This document shows, one piece after another, positions 26,983 through 34,821 of a stretch of 64,000 bases of DNA. The notes under the pieces are model-generated. The model was not told the origin of the DNA. It ran no database searches and was given only the letters and a program-made list of their open reading frames with translations. The DNA is from Nocardia cyriacigeorgica (GTDB taxonomy: Bacteria; Actinomycetota; Actinomycetes; Mycobacteriales; Mycobacteriaceae). Position 1 is the first letter of the stretch. Each line of letters starts with the position of its first letter. The position numbers were made by a program, and so were the translations under genes. The stretch is from contig NZ_VBUT01000002.1 of NCBI RefSeq assembly GCF_005863245.1, positions 434,001 to 498,000 of the forward strand. Reading direction: 5' to 3'.

Positions 26983-28335
26983 TCAGGTCAGGTATCGGTA
27001 GGCCGGTGAATCCGGCTCCAGCCGCTCGCACTGAATCGGTGAGGCCGCGATCCGCGCCAGCAACGACTCCAGCTCCTCCGGCGCGCCGAGTTCGATACCC
27101 ACCAGCGCCGCCCCGGTCTCGCGGTTGTTGCGTTTGACGTATTCGAACAGGGTGATGTCGTCGTCGGGCCCGAGGACCTCGTCCAGGAAGCGCCGCAGCG
27201 CGCCCGGCTCCTGCGGGAAGTCCACGAGGAAATAGTGCTTGAGCCCCTGATGCACCAGGGACCGTTCGATCACCTCGCCGTAGCGGGAGACGTCGTTGTT
27301 GCCGCCGGACACCAGGCACACCACGGTGGATCCCGGCTCGATCTCGATCCCGGCCAGCGCCGTCACCGCGAGCGCGCCCGCGGGTTCGGCGATGATGCCC
27401 TCGTTCTGGTAGAGGTCGAGCATGGCGGTGCAGATGGCGCCCTCGTCGACCTGCATCATCCGGAACGATCCCGCCCCCGACGGGGATTCGGTCGCCACCA
27501 GCAACGGCAGCGAACCGTGTGTGACCACCCGGCCGCCGAACCCGGACACCGCCGCGTACGGCACATCGCCGATGCGGCGCACCGCGGCGCCGTCGACGAA
27601 CGGGTCGATCTCGGGCAACGTCACCGGGCCACCGGCCACCAGCGCCGCCGTCATCGAGGCCGCACCCGCCGGTTCGACGCCGAGGATCGCGGTCTGCGGG
27701 GACCGTTCCCGCAGGTAGGTGCCGATGCCCGCGAGGCAGCCGCCGCCGCCCACCGGTACCACCACCAGGTCGGGGGTGCGGCCGAGCTGGTCCAGGATTT
27801 CCGCGGCGATGGTGCCCTGGCCCGCGGCGGTGCGGGTGTCGTCGAAGGGCGGCACCATCGTCGCGCCGGTGCGCGCCACATCGTCGGCGGCGGCCGCGGC
27901 GGCGGCATCGTAGGTCTCGCCGACCGCGATCAGTTCCACGAACTCACCGCCGTGGATGCGGATGCGGTCGCGCTTCTGCTTCGGCGTGGTGGTCGGCACG
28001 TAGATGCGGCCGTTGATGCCCATGGCCTTGCACGCGAACGCCACGCCCTGCGCGTGGTTGCCCGCGCTGGCGGTGACCACGCCCGCGGCGCGTTCGCTGT
28101 CGCTGAGCTGGACCACCAGGTTGTAGGCGCCGCGCAGCTTGTAGGAGCGCACCACGGTGAGGTCTTCGCGCTTGAGGTAGACCTGCGCGCCGGTGAGCTG
28201 GGACAACCGCGGGCACAGTTGCAGCGGGGTCGGCTCGATGATGTCGGAAATTCGCTTCGCGGCCGCGTCGATCTCGTCCGCGGTCAACGGCGGACGGGTG
28301 GGCAGTTCAGCGAGGACATCGACCGGATCCGACAC
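26983..28335 (-). CDS. ilvA: Threonine dehydratase, biosynthetic type with ACT domain
   Basis: This 450-residue protein deaminates threonine to 2-oxobutanoate, the first step to isoleucine. The PLP lysine is in LKREDLTVVRSYKLRGAYN and the phosphate loop in VVPVGGGGCLAGIG. The C-terminal 85 residues form one ACT-like regulatory domain (KHYFLVDFPQEPGALRRFLD), as in actinobacterial IlvA, which has one rather than two ACT repeats. The GTG at 28335 (SDPVDVLAELPTRPPLTADE) gives the family length. It is convergent with treZ and lies 65 bases behind the Ddn-like gene on the same strand. Confidence 0.94.
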   Translation of the reverse strand: MSDPVDVLAELPTRPPLTADEIDAAAKRISDIIEPTPLQLCPRLSQLTGAQVYLKREDLTVVRSYKLRGAYNLVVQLSDSERAAGVVTASAGNHAQGVAFACKAMGINGRIYVPTTTPKQKRDRIRIHGGEFVELIAVGETYDAAAAAAADDVARTGATMVPPFDDTRTAAGQGTIAAEILDQLGRTPDLVVVPVGGGGCLAGIGTYLRERSPQTAILGVEPAGAASMTAALVAGGPVTLPEIDPFVDGAAVRRIGDVPYAAVSGFGGRVVTHGSLPLLVATESPSGAGSFRMMQVDEGAICTAMLDLYQNEGIIAEPAGALAVTALAGIEIEPGSTVVCLVSGGNNDVSRYGEVIERSLVHQGLKHYFLVDFPQEPGALRRFLDEVLGPDDDITLFEYVKRNNRETGAALVGIELGAPEELESLLARIAASPIQCERLEPDSPAYRYLT

Positions 28336-28400
28336 CCGAATATCGTGCCACCCGCCGCGGTCGGCCGCTGCGGCGGGTGGTCGGCCGGCGTGCGAACCGA

Positions 28401-28835
28401 TCAGCGCGGGGTCAGGACGAAGACCGGGATCTCGCGGGTGGTCTTCTTCTGGTACTCGGCGTAGTCGGGCCAGACCGCGACCGCGCGCTCCCACCACAGC
28501 GCCTTCTCCTCGCCGAAGACCTCACGGGCGGTGTAATCCTTGCTGACCGTCCCGTCGCGCAGCTCGACGTGCGGGTCGGCCTTGATGTTGTGGTACCAGA
28601 CCGGATGCTTGGGCGCCCCGCCCAGCGAGGCGACGACCGCGTACTCGCCGTCGTGCTCGACCCGCATCAACGGCGTCTTGCGCAGTTTGCCGGTCTTGGC
28701 GCCGCGGGTGGTGAGCAGGACGACGGGCACGCCGTTGAGCGTGGTGCCCTTCTCGCCGCCGGAATTCTCGTAGGTCTCGGCCTGCTTGCGGGCCCAGTCG
28801 GAGGTGCTCGGTGCGTATTCCCCTGTAAGTGGCAT
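28401..28835 (-). CDS. Ddn-like deazaflavin (F420)-dependent nitroreductase family protein
   Basis: This 144-residue protein has a split-barrel fold. Motifs seen are [20 protein letters not shown] with [20 protein letters not shown], and [18 protein letters not shown], which are the family signatures around the F420 phosphate and deazaflavin ring. The ATG at 28835 starts at [15 protein letters not shown], matching homologues. Family members reduce quinones or nitroaromatics such as PA-824 in mycobacteria. It is upstream of and parallel to ilvA; a functional link is not evident. Confidence 0.9.
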   Translation of the reverse strand: MPLTGEYAPSTSDWARKQAETYENSGGEKGTTLNGVPVVLLTTRGAKTGKLRKTPLMRVEHDGEYAVVASLGGAPKHPVWYHNIKADPHVELRDGTVSKDYTAREVFGEEKALWWERAVAVWPDYAEYQKKTTREIPVFVLTPR

Positions 28836-28966
28836 AACTGCGCAAACAGTTCGGGACCGCGCCGTTGTTCCCGCACCCCCGAACACCCCGCGCCGACCGG
28901 CGGCTGTGGCACCCGCGACAAAAAGTTCGCTGGCCCTAACTTTGCTGTCCGGTATACCCTGAAGAC

Positions 28967-29200
28967 ATGACCGCGTCCTACCCCGAACTCCGCGCCGCGA
29001 GCCGCCCTCTGCCGGCCCGCCCGGCCGTGATCGACCTCGCGGGTAGCGCCTGGCCGGTCTACAAGCTGGAAGCGCTCGCCGCGGGTCTGGCGACGCTGCT
29101 GGCGCTTGCCCTGATCGTCGGCTCCGCGCAGGTCGCGGTGCTCGCCGCCGCTGCGGTCGGCAGCCTGGTCTGGATCACCGGCCTGATCCGCGCACGGTAA
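28967..29200 (+). CDS. Small two-helix membrane protein, unknown
   Basis: This 77-residue protein has a short hydrophilic N-terminus (about 27 residues) and two hydrophobic helices, [20 protein letters not shown] and [20 protein letters not shown], ending in a basic tail. A TATACC box at 28953-28958 lies eight bases before the ATG and there is no ribosome-binding site, so the message is probably leaderless. It converges with the LAL regulator, nine bases apart. I know no function. Confidence 0.72.
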   Translation: MTASYPELRAASRPLPARPAVIDLAGSAWPVYKLEALAAGLATLLALALIVGSAQVAVLAAAAVGSLVWITGLIRAR

Positions 29201-29209
29201 CCGCTCGGC

Positions 29210-32110
29210 TCACTCCGGCCCCAGCGGCAGATCCGCCAACTCCCCGCGCGAGACCACGCCGAGCTTCGGATACGCCTTGTACAGGTGATGGCCGACGGTG
29301 CGCGGGCTGAGCACCAGCTGCGCGGCGATCTCCCGATTCGACATGCCCTGCGCGGCCAACCGCGCGATCTGCAATTCCTGCGGCGTCAACGCGGCCGCGA
29401 GCCCGTGCGCGGGCCGGGCCGCCGCACCGACGCCGAGCGCGGCGAGTTCGGTGCGGGCCCGCTGCGCCCACGGCGCGAACCCGAGCCGGTCGAAGGTTTC
29501 GGCGGCGGATTCGAGCAGGGTGCGCGCCTCGGTCTTGCGTTTGTCGCGGCGCAGCCATTCACCGAACAGCAGCTGGGTGCGCGCGGTGTCGAACGGGCGG
29601 CCCGCGGGCGCGAGCGCGGCGCGGAAATGGTGTTCGGCGGTCGCGTCGGCGGCGGTGAGGGCCCGGGCACGGTGCGCGAGCGCCGCGATCCAGTCCGCGC
29701 CGGTCCGATCCGCCCACGTCGTCAGCCGTTCCCGTGCCGCCTCGGCCCGGCCCGGATCGTCGCCGCGCACCGCCGCCTCCACCAGATCCGGCAGCACCCG
29801 CAACCCGATCACCTGATGACGTGCCGGTTCCACGGTGAGCGCCGCCAGCCGCGACAGTGCCCCGTCCACCCGGCCGAACCCGAGATCGAGCAGGCCGAGC
29901 GCCGCATGAGTCCAGGTCGCGCCCGCCGCGTCGGGGCCACCGAGATCCTCGGCCAGCGCCTTGGCGACCAGCTCGCCGCATTCGGTTTCGGAACCCTCGA
30001 GCGCACCGAGGTAGGCCAGGAAGCCGCACAGCTGACTGACCCAATGCCCATTACCGATGTCCTCGGCGATCCGCAGTCCCTCGGCCGCCGCGACACGCGA
30101 TTCCCGCGGCCTGCCGAGAAACAGCTCGGCCTCCGCGCGGAAGAACAGCAATGGCGGCAGCAACGCGATACGGCCCTGTTCACGGCATTGCGCCAGCAGT
30201 TCCCTGGCGAGCTCACCCACCTGCTCATCCGCGCCGACCACCAGCCCGGCGCCGCACATCTGCACCAGATCACGCGGACTGTCGGCGCCGTTGTGCTGCG
30301 CGGCCGATGCGGCGACACGCAGGTCGGTGCGCGGGGTCGTCGAGCGAGCGGCTGATTCGGGCGCCGAGTCGGCCGGCGTGTCGGCGCGAGGTGCTGCGCC
30401 GCCGGCCTCGAGCGGCGGTGCGAGCCTGCGACGCTCGGTGCGGGCTTCGGGTACCGGCTGGTCGCCGCGCTCTCTATCGAGGGAGGTGCTGGTTCGGACA
30501 GTCGCTTCGGGCACGCTCGCCGGGGCGTTCTGTGCGCCCTGTCGAGGCCGGATGTCGAGCGTGGCGGCCAGCAGATAACCGATGATCGGTGCCATCGGGT
30601 CGGCGGCAGGCAGCCGCAGGGCCCGGACCCGCTCGGCGACCTCGGCGAGTTCCCCCGCGCCGACATACCAGGCGGCGTGCACGGCCTGAGCCAGAATCCG
30701 CGCGGCCCGTGCCGGATCTGCCGTGCCATCGGCGGCGCTCAGCAGCAGCTCATGGGCGGTGCGCGGGCGGCCGGCGCCGAACTCGGCGATGCCGCGCACC
30801 GCATCGAGTCGCGCGGACATCGATTCGTCGCTGCCGTGCGCCGCGGCGCGTTCGGCCAGCAAGCGTGCGCGGTCGAATTGCCCGGCCTCCACAGCGGTTT
30901 CGGCCGCCAGTACCAACCGTCGCACCCGGGCTTCGGCGTCGGTGCTCAGGTCCGCCGCGCGCTCGTAGGCCGCGACCGCGCCGTGATAGCCGCTGCGCAC
31001 GCGGGCCCGTTCGGCGGTGGCTTCCAGCGCGGCCGCCGCCGATTCGTCCGGTCCGGTTGCGGCGGCAGCCAGATGCCAGGCGCGCAGGTCGGCATCCTCC
31101 GGTGCGGTCGACACCGCGGCCAGCGCGCGATGGGCTTGCAGCCGACGGCTCAGGCCCGCGCTCTGGTAGACTGCCGAACGCAGCATCGGATGACGGAACA
31201 CCAGCGTGCTTCCGTCGCTGTGCACCAGGCTCGCCTCCTCGGCCGGACGCAGATCGCTCACCTGCGCGCCCAGCGTTTCGGCTGCCCGCAGCACCGTCGA
31301 CAGATCCGCGGTGTGCGCGGCGGCCGCCACCAGCAGCAACGTCGATGTCGGTTCCGGCAGTCCGCTGATCTGCCCGTGGAACGCCAGCCGCAGCCGGTCG
31401 GTGAGCGGCAGCGGATTCGGCCCTGCTTCCGGCGCTTCGGCCGCCAGCACTGCCGGCAGTTCCCGCAGCGCCAGCGGATTCCCGGCTGCCTCGGTGAGCA
31501 ACCGGTACCGCAGCACCGGCGCGAGGTCGGGGGCGGTGCTGTCGATGAGCGCGGCCGCGGCCTCCTGTCGCAGCCCGGTGAGCCGGAGTTCCGGGATGCC
31601 CGGTGCCGGGAAGTCGCCGGCGCCCGCGCGCGTGGCGAACAGCATCACCACCCCCTCCGCGTCGAGCCTGCGCGCGGCGAACAGCAAGGCCTCGGCGGTG
31701 GCGCGGTCGAGCCAGTGCGCGTCGTCGATCAGGCACAGCAGCGGCCCGTCCGCGGACTCCTCGGCCAGCAACGTCAGCACCGCCAGCCCGATCAGCATCC
31801 GGTCGCCGGGGTCGCGCGGCGCCAGCCCGAACGCACCCCGCAACGCGTCCCGCTGCTGGGCGGGCAGCCGCTCCACCAGCTCCATGCCCGGCCGCACCAG
31901 CATGTGCAGTCCCGCGAACGGCAGCTCCGCCTCCGATTCGATGCCCGCGCTGCGCGCCGCCGGAATGCCCTGCGCCGCCGCATAATCCAGTAGTGCGGTC
32001 TTGCCGATGCCGGGGTCCCCGCGCAGCACCAGCGTCCCACTGCGCCCGGCCCGCGCCGCGTCGAGCAGCCGATCGATCTCGGCCTGTTCGGCTTCGCGTC
32101 CATGCAGCAT
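29210..32110 (-). CDS. LAL-type LuxR-family regulator with AAA ATPase
   Basis: This 966-residue protein opens with HGREAEQAEIDRLLDAARAG and Walker A LVLRGDPGIGKTALLDYAAA. Walker B is LLCLIDDAHWLD. A long TPR-like helical section follows, interrupted at roughly residues 510-600 by a charged, proline/alanine-rich linker. It ends with a LuxR helix-turn-helix: LTPQELQIARLAAQGMSNRE, SPRTVGHHLYKAYPKLGV. LAL proteins (MalT-like size) activate genes in response to a ligand, often in secondary metabolism or sugar use. Its target is unknown; the nearest same-strand gene upstream is the sigma factor. Confidence 0.92.
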   Translation of the reverse strand: MLHGREAEQAEIDRLLDAARAGRSGTLVLRGDPGIGKTALLDYAAAQGIPAARSAGIESEAELPFAGLHMLVRPGMELVERLPAQQRDALRGAFGLAPRDPGDRMLIGLAVLTLLAEESADGPLLCLIDDAHWLDRATAEALLFAARRLDAEGVVMLFATRAGAGDFPAPGIPELRLTGLRQEAAAALIDSTAPDLAPVLRYRLLTEAAGNPLALRELPAVLAAEAPEAGPNPLPLTDRLRLAFHGQISGLPEPTSTLLLVAAAAHTADLSTVLRAAETLGAQVSDLRPAEEASLVHSDGSTLVFRHPMLRSAVYQSAGLSRRLQAHRALAAVSTAPEDADLRAWHLAAAATGPDESAAAALEATAERARVRSGYHGAVAAYERAADLSTDAEARVRRLVLAAETAVEAGQFDRARLLAERAAAHGSDESMSARLDAVRGIAEFGAGRPRTAHELLLSAADGTADPARAARILAQAVHAAWYVGAGELAEVAERVRALRLPAADPMAPIIGYLLAATLDIRPRQGAQNAPASVPEATVRTSTSLDRERGDQPVPEARTERRRLAPPLEAGGAAPRADTPADSAPESAARSTTPRTDLRVAASAAQHNGADSPRDLVQMCGAGLVVGADEQVGELARELLAQCREQGRIALLPPLLFFRAEAELFLGRPRESRVAAAEGLRIAEDIGNGHWVSQLCGFLAYLGALEGSETECGELVAKALAEDLGGPDAAGATWTHAALGLLDLGFGRVDGALSRLAALTVEPARHQVIGLRVLPDLVEAAVRGDDPGRAEAARERLTTWADRTGADWIAALAHRARALTAADATAEHHFRAALAPAGRPFDTARTQLLFGEWLRRDKRKTEARTLLESAAETFDRLGFAPWAQRARTELAALGVGAAARPAHGLAAALTPQELQIARLAAQGMSNREIAAQLVLSPRTVGHHLYKAYPKLGVVSRGELADLPLGPE

Positions 32111-32182
32111 TCGCCCACGGTAGCGTCCCGCGCGGCGTCGCTGCCTGGAGTTGCGATGGGCGCACCGCGTCGTCGCCCCACC

Positions 32183-33094
32183 TCAGCGCCGCAAACTCAC
32201 CTCCCGCTGCACCCGCGACAGCTTCGCCGGGTTGCGCACCGAGTACAGCCCGGTGACCAGCCCGTCGTCGATGCGCACCGTGATGACGGTGTCGATCTCC
32301 CCGTCCAGCCGCAGGATCAGCGCCGGATACCCGTTGACCTGCGCGGCCTCCATCGACCGCGCGGCAAGGTTGCCCAGTCCGGCCGCCAGCAGTCCGGCCA
32401 CCGCCTCGGCCCCGACGATGGGCACCAATGCCGCTTGCGCGACTCCGCCGCCGTCGCCGAGGAACACCACCTCCGGCGCGAGAATGTCCAGCAGGCCCTG
32501 CAATTCGCCGGTCTCGACGGCCCGCTGGAACGCCTCGAGTGCCCCGCGGGTCTCGGATTCCGACACCACTCCGCGCGGCCGCCGGGCCGCCACATGCGCC
32601 CGCGCCCGATAGGCGAGCTGGCGCACGGCGGTGGGGCTGCGGTCGACGGCCTCGCCGATCTCCTCGTAGCTCAGATCGAACACCTCGCGCAGCACGAACA
32701 CCGCCCGTTCGATCGGCGTCAGCGTCTCCAGCACCAACAGCATCGCCATCGAGACGTTCTCGGCCAGTTCCACGTCCTCGGCCACGTCCGGCGCGGTCAA
32801 CAGTGGCTCCGGAAGCCACGGCCCGACGTAGGCCTCCTTGCGCCGCCCGAGCGCGCGCAGCCGGTCCAGCGATTGCCGGGTGGTGATGCGCACCAGGTAG
32901 GCTCGCTGATCGCGCATCTCACCGAGATCGATGCCCGCCCACCGCATCCACGTCTCTTGCAGCACGTCTTCGGCGTCGGCGGCCGAGCCCAGCATTTCGT
33001 AGGCGACGGTGAACAGCAGATTGCGATGCGCGAGGAAGGCGGCGGTGGCCGGGTCCGCGGGCTGCTGGGCGTCCGGTGTGCTCGTTGCGGCCAT
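32183..33094 (-). CDS. ECF41-type sigma factor (SigJ-like) with SnoaL-like C-terminal domain
   Basis: This 303-residue protein has region 2 (LFTVAYEMLGSAADAEDVLQ, ETWMRW) and region 4 (LTPIERAVFVLREVFDLSYE, EIGEAVDRSPTAVRQLAYRA). It also has an extra C-terminal NTF2/SnoaL-like domain of about 120 residues ending GLYSVRNPAKLSRVQREVSL. That domain and the NPxKL motif mark group ECF41, whose activity is controlled by the fused domain rather than by an anti-sigma factor. The ATG at 33094 has GGAG just upstream. The divergent neighbour encodes a carboxymuconolactone decarboxylase-like protein, the standard ECF41 partner. Confidence 0.93.
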   Translation of the reverse strand: MAATSTPDAQQPADPATAAFLAHRNLLFTVAYEMLGSAADAEDVLQETWMRWAGIDLGEMRDQRAYLVRITTRQSLDRLRALGRRKEAYVGPWLPEPLLTAPDVAEDVELAENVSMAMLLVLETLTPIERAVFVLREVFDLSYEEIGEAVDRSPTAVRQLAYRARAHVAARRPRGVVSESETRGALEAFQRAVETGELQGLLDILAPEVVFLGDGGGVAQAALVPIVGAEAVAGLLAAGLGNLAARSMEAAQVNGYPALILRLDGEIDTVITVRIDDGLVTGLYSVRNPAKLSRVQREVSLRR

Positions 33095-33120
33095 GGCTGC
33101 GCTCCTGTTCTCCTCGGGTG

Positions 33121-33148
33121 TGTCACCCACAAGACGCCGGACATCGTC
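33121..33148 (+). promoter_or_regulatory. Putative ECF41-dependent promoter
   Basis: TGTCACC (33121-33127) followed after 17 bases by CGTC (33145-33148) matches the reported ECF41 promoter pattern, TGTCACA at -35 and CGTC at -10. It points toward the carboxymuconolactone decarboxylase-like gene about 115 bases downstream and lies in the divergent region beside the sigma gene. Confidence 0.6.
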
Positions 33149-33263
33149 GTCGCGTAACACCGCGCGAGCGTGGCGCACGTCACTCGGATGCTCCGTTACG
33201 CGGTTCCGGCAGCGTTCGTCTCATGGTCGTTCCCATCCAGTGACAACCAGTGAGGACCACATC

Positions 33264-33746
33264 ATGGAACCCCGTTTCGACCTGAACGCCAATGAACTCG
33301 GCGCCAAGATCGGCAAGCGTTTCGCCGGCACCAGCATGCTGATCATGGGCTCGACGCTGCCGAAGTCCCTGATCGAGCTGGTGGAGTTGCGGGCAAGCCA
33401 GATCAACGGCTGCGGCTACTGCGTCGACGCGCACGCCAAGGAACTCGCGGCCGCCGGTGAGCCCGCGGTCCGGATCAATCTGGTCGCCGCCTGGCGCGAA
33501 TCCACCGTGTTCACCGGCGCCGAACGCGCCGCGCTGGCCTTCGCCGAGGAGGGCACCCGCCTCGCCGACGCCTATCACGGTGTGTCCGACGAGACCTGGG
33601 CGCAGGTGCGCGAACACTACGACGACGATCAGATCGCCGCCCTGGTGTATCTGGTCGCCATGATCAACGCCGCCAACCGGTTGCTGGTGATCACCCGGAC
33701 CAAGGGCGGCTCGTACGAGGCGGGGGCATTCGCCGCCGCGAGCTGA
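33264..33746 (+). CDS. Carboxymuconolactone decarboxylase family (AhpD-like) protein
   Basis: This 160-residue helical protein has the AhpD-type redox motif in QINGCGYCVDAHAKELAAAG, where the CxxC pair and nearby histidine form the peroxidase-like site. FTGAERAALAFAEEGTRLAD and IAALVYLVAMINAANRLLVI complete the CMD fold. The ATG at 33264 follows GAGG. Such proteins are the usual output of ECF41 sigma factors and probably detoxify peroxides or reactive organics in the cytosol; the actual substrate is unknown. Confidence 0.92.
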   Translation: MEPRFDLNANELGAKIGKRFAGTSMLIMGSTLPKSLIELVELRASQINGCGYCVDAHAKELAAAGEPAVRINLVAAWRESTVFTGAERAALAFAEEGTRLADAYHGVSDETWAQVREHYDDDQIAALVYLVAMINAANRLLVITRTKGGSYEAGAFAAAS

Positions 33747-33757
33747 TGTGGCGTGGT

Positions 33758-33787
33758 CGCGGCCCGCGCCCACCGGCGCGGGCCGCG
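33758..33787. terminator. Strong hairpin after the CMD gene
   Basis: CGCGGCCCGCGCC (33758-33770) and GGCGCGGGCCGCG (33775-33787) form a perfect 13-bp stem with a 4-base loop, 11 bases after the stop codon. There is no T-tract. It is probably the terminator of the ECF41 target transcript. Confidence 0.7.
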
Positions 33788-33857
33788 GCGAGCGAGTAGG
33801 CGACCAATTCGGCCGCCAACCTGCCCAGAACCTCGCAGCCTGCTGGGAACTCGGCGC

Positions 33858-33905
33858 GTGGCGAGACTGCTGATCATTCATCACACCCCGTCCCTGTTGA
33901 TGCCG
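33858..33905 (+). pseudogene. Possible N-terminal remnant of a flavodoxin/FMN-reductase-like gene
   Basis: From a GTG at 33858 the translation is VARLLIIHHTPSLLMPE. The VARLLIIHHTPS part closely resembles the first strand and phosphate loop of NADPH-dependent FMN reductase/flavodoxin-family proteins (MxRLLIVHHTPSP). After about 13 residues the likeness stops, and the remaining ~165 residues expected are absent. The fragment lies in a 280-base gap between the CMD gene and tetR. It may be chance, but the string is long for that. Confidence 0.35.
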
Positions 33906-34027
33906 GAACGGTCGACCACATGCGCCGACCTGGAAGCTTCGACCGGCGACGCCCTGCTGCTCCTGGACGCGAATTACAGTGTGCGCCAGCCAGTCAGTTC
34001 ATGGCGAGTGATCATCACAGCGCATGA

Positions 34028-34663
34028 TCAGCTTTCACCTTCTCGGGCGACGAAGGCGCCGGCTGCCGCCGCCCGCGCCGTACTGTCGGCGATCCGGTCG
34101 GCGAGGTCCACCTCGGCCGGTGTCCGCAGCAGCACCAACCGGTGATACAGCGGCGCCGTGGCCGCGATCAACAGCTCCCGCGCGTCGGTTCCGGCGGGAA
34201 TCTCCCCACGCTCCACCGCCCGTTCGACGACAATCTCCGACTGTCCGTACCGGCGCTCCCACAGCCGCTGCAATGCCCGCGCCGCCTCCTCCGACCGGAA
34301 CGACACCGCGATCAACGCGGCCGCGATCGACGGCTGTTCGGTCAGCGACGCCTGGATTTCCTCGTTGAGCGCGGCGAGGTCACCGCGCAGGGAACCGGTG
34401 TCGCGTGGCTGCCATTCGATGTCCTCCGCGGCGGCGAACACATCGGCGATCAATCCGCCCACATCGCGCCAGCGCCGGTAGACCGTCGCGCGATGCACCC
34501 CGGCGCGGGCGGCGACGGTGTCGATGGTGAGCGCGTCGTAGCCGTGTTCGGTCAGCTCGGCGTGCACCGCCTCGAGGACCTGGGTGCGGATACGGGCTGT
34601 CCGGCCGCCCGGCCGGGGCCGGGGAGTGCTGGTGGGCCGGTCGTTGTCCGGTGCGGAATTCAT
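34028..34663 (-). CDS. TetR/AcrR-family regulator, divergent from ABC-F gene
   Basis: This 211-residue protein has the helix-turn-helix YDALTIDTVAARAGVHRATV followed by YRRWRDVGGLIADVF, which is typical TetR. The C-terminal domain is of the TetR_C type with EERGEIPAGTDA-like acidic stretches (VERAVERGEIPAGTDARELL). It is transcribed away from the ABC-F gene, with a 158-base region between them that holds a short palindrome. The arrangement suggests that it represses the ABC-F gene and itself. Confidence 0.92.
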   Translation of the reverse strand: MNSAPDNDRPTSTPRPRPGGRTARIRTQVLEAVHAELTEHGYDALTIDTVAARAGVHRATVYRRWRDVGGLIADVFAAAEDIEWQPRDTGSLRGDLAALNEEIQASLTEQPSIAAALIAVSFRSEEAARALQRLWERRYGQSEIVVERAVERGEIPAGTDARELLIAATAPLYHRLVLLRTPAEVDLADRIADSTARAAAAGAFVAREGES

Positions 34664-34713
34664 CGTCGGTCATCCGATGCTTGACGGAGTGGGTCTGGGC
34701 TGTCATCCTATTA

Positions 34714-34725
34714 CGACAGTTGTCG
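34714..34725. promoter_or_regulatory. Palindrome between tetR and the ABC-F gene
   Basis: CGACA-GT-TGTCG is an inverted repeat with 5-bp arms, embedded in TTACGACAGTTGTCGCA. It is followed at 34726-34733 by the perfect palindrome CACTAGTG. Both lie in the centre of the divergent region where a TetR operator would be expected. Confidence 0.5.
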
Positions 34726-34821
34726 CACTAGTGAGGTACTTGCCGATGCTCATTCGAAGTGTTCACCCGTCCCCGCGGTCCGTCACGGCCGCCTCGACCT
34801 CGAATGCTTCGGAGCGTGTAC

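Noticed and set aside
34746..34821. Leader peptide for attenuation of the ABC-F gene
   Set aside because: An ATG frame exists, but it reads past the gene start in another frame and shows no hairpin pair like those of erm/vga leaders.
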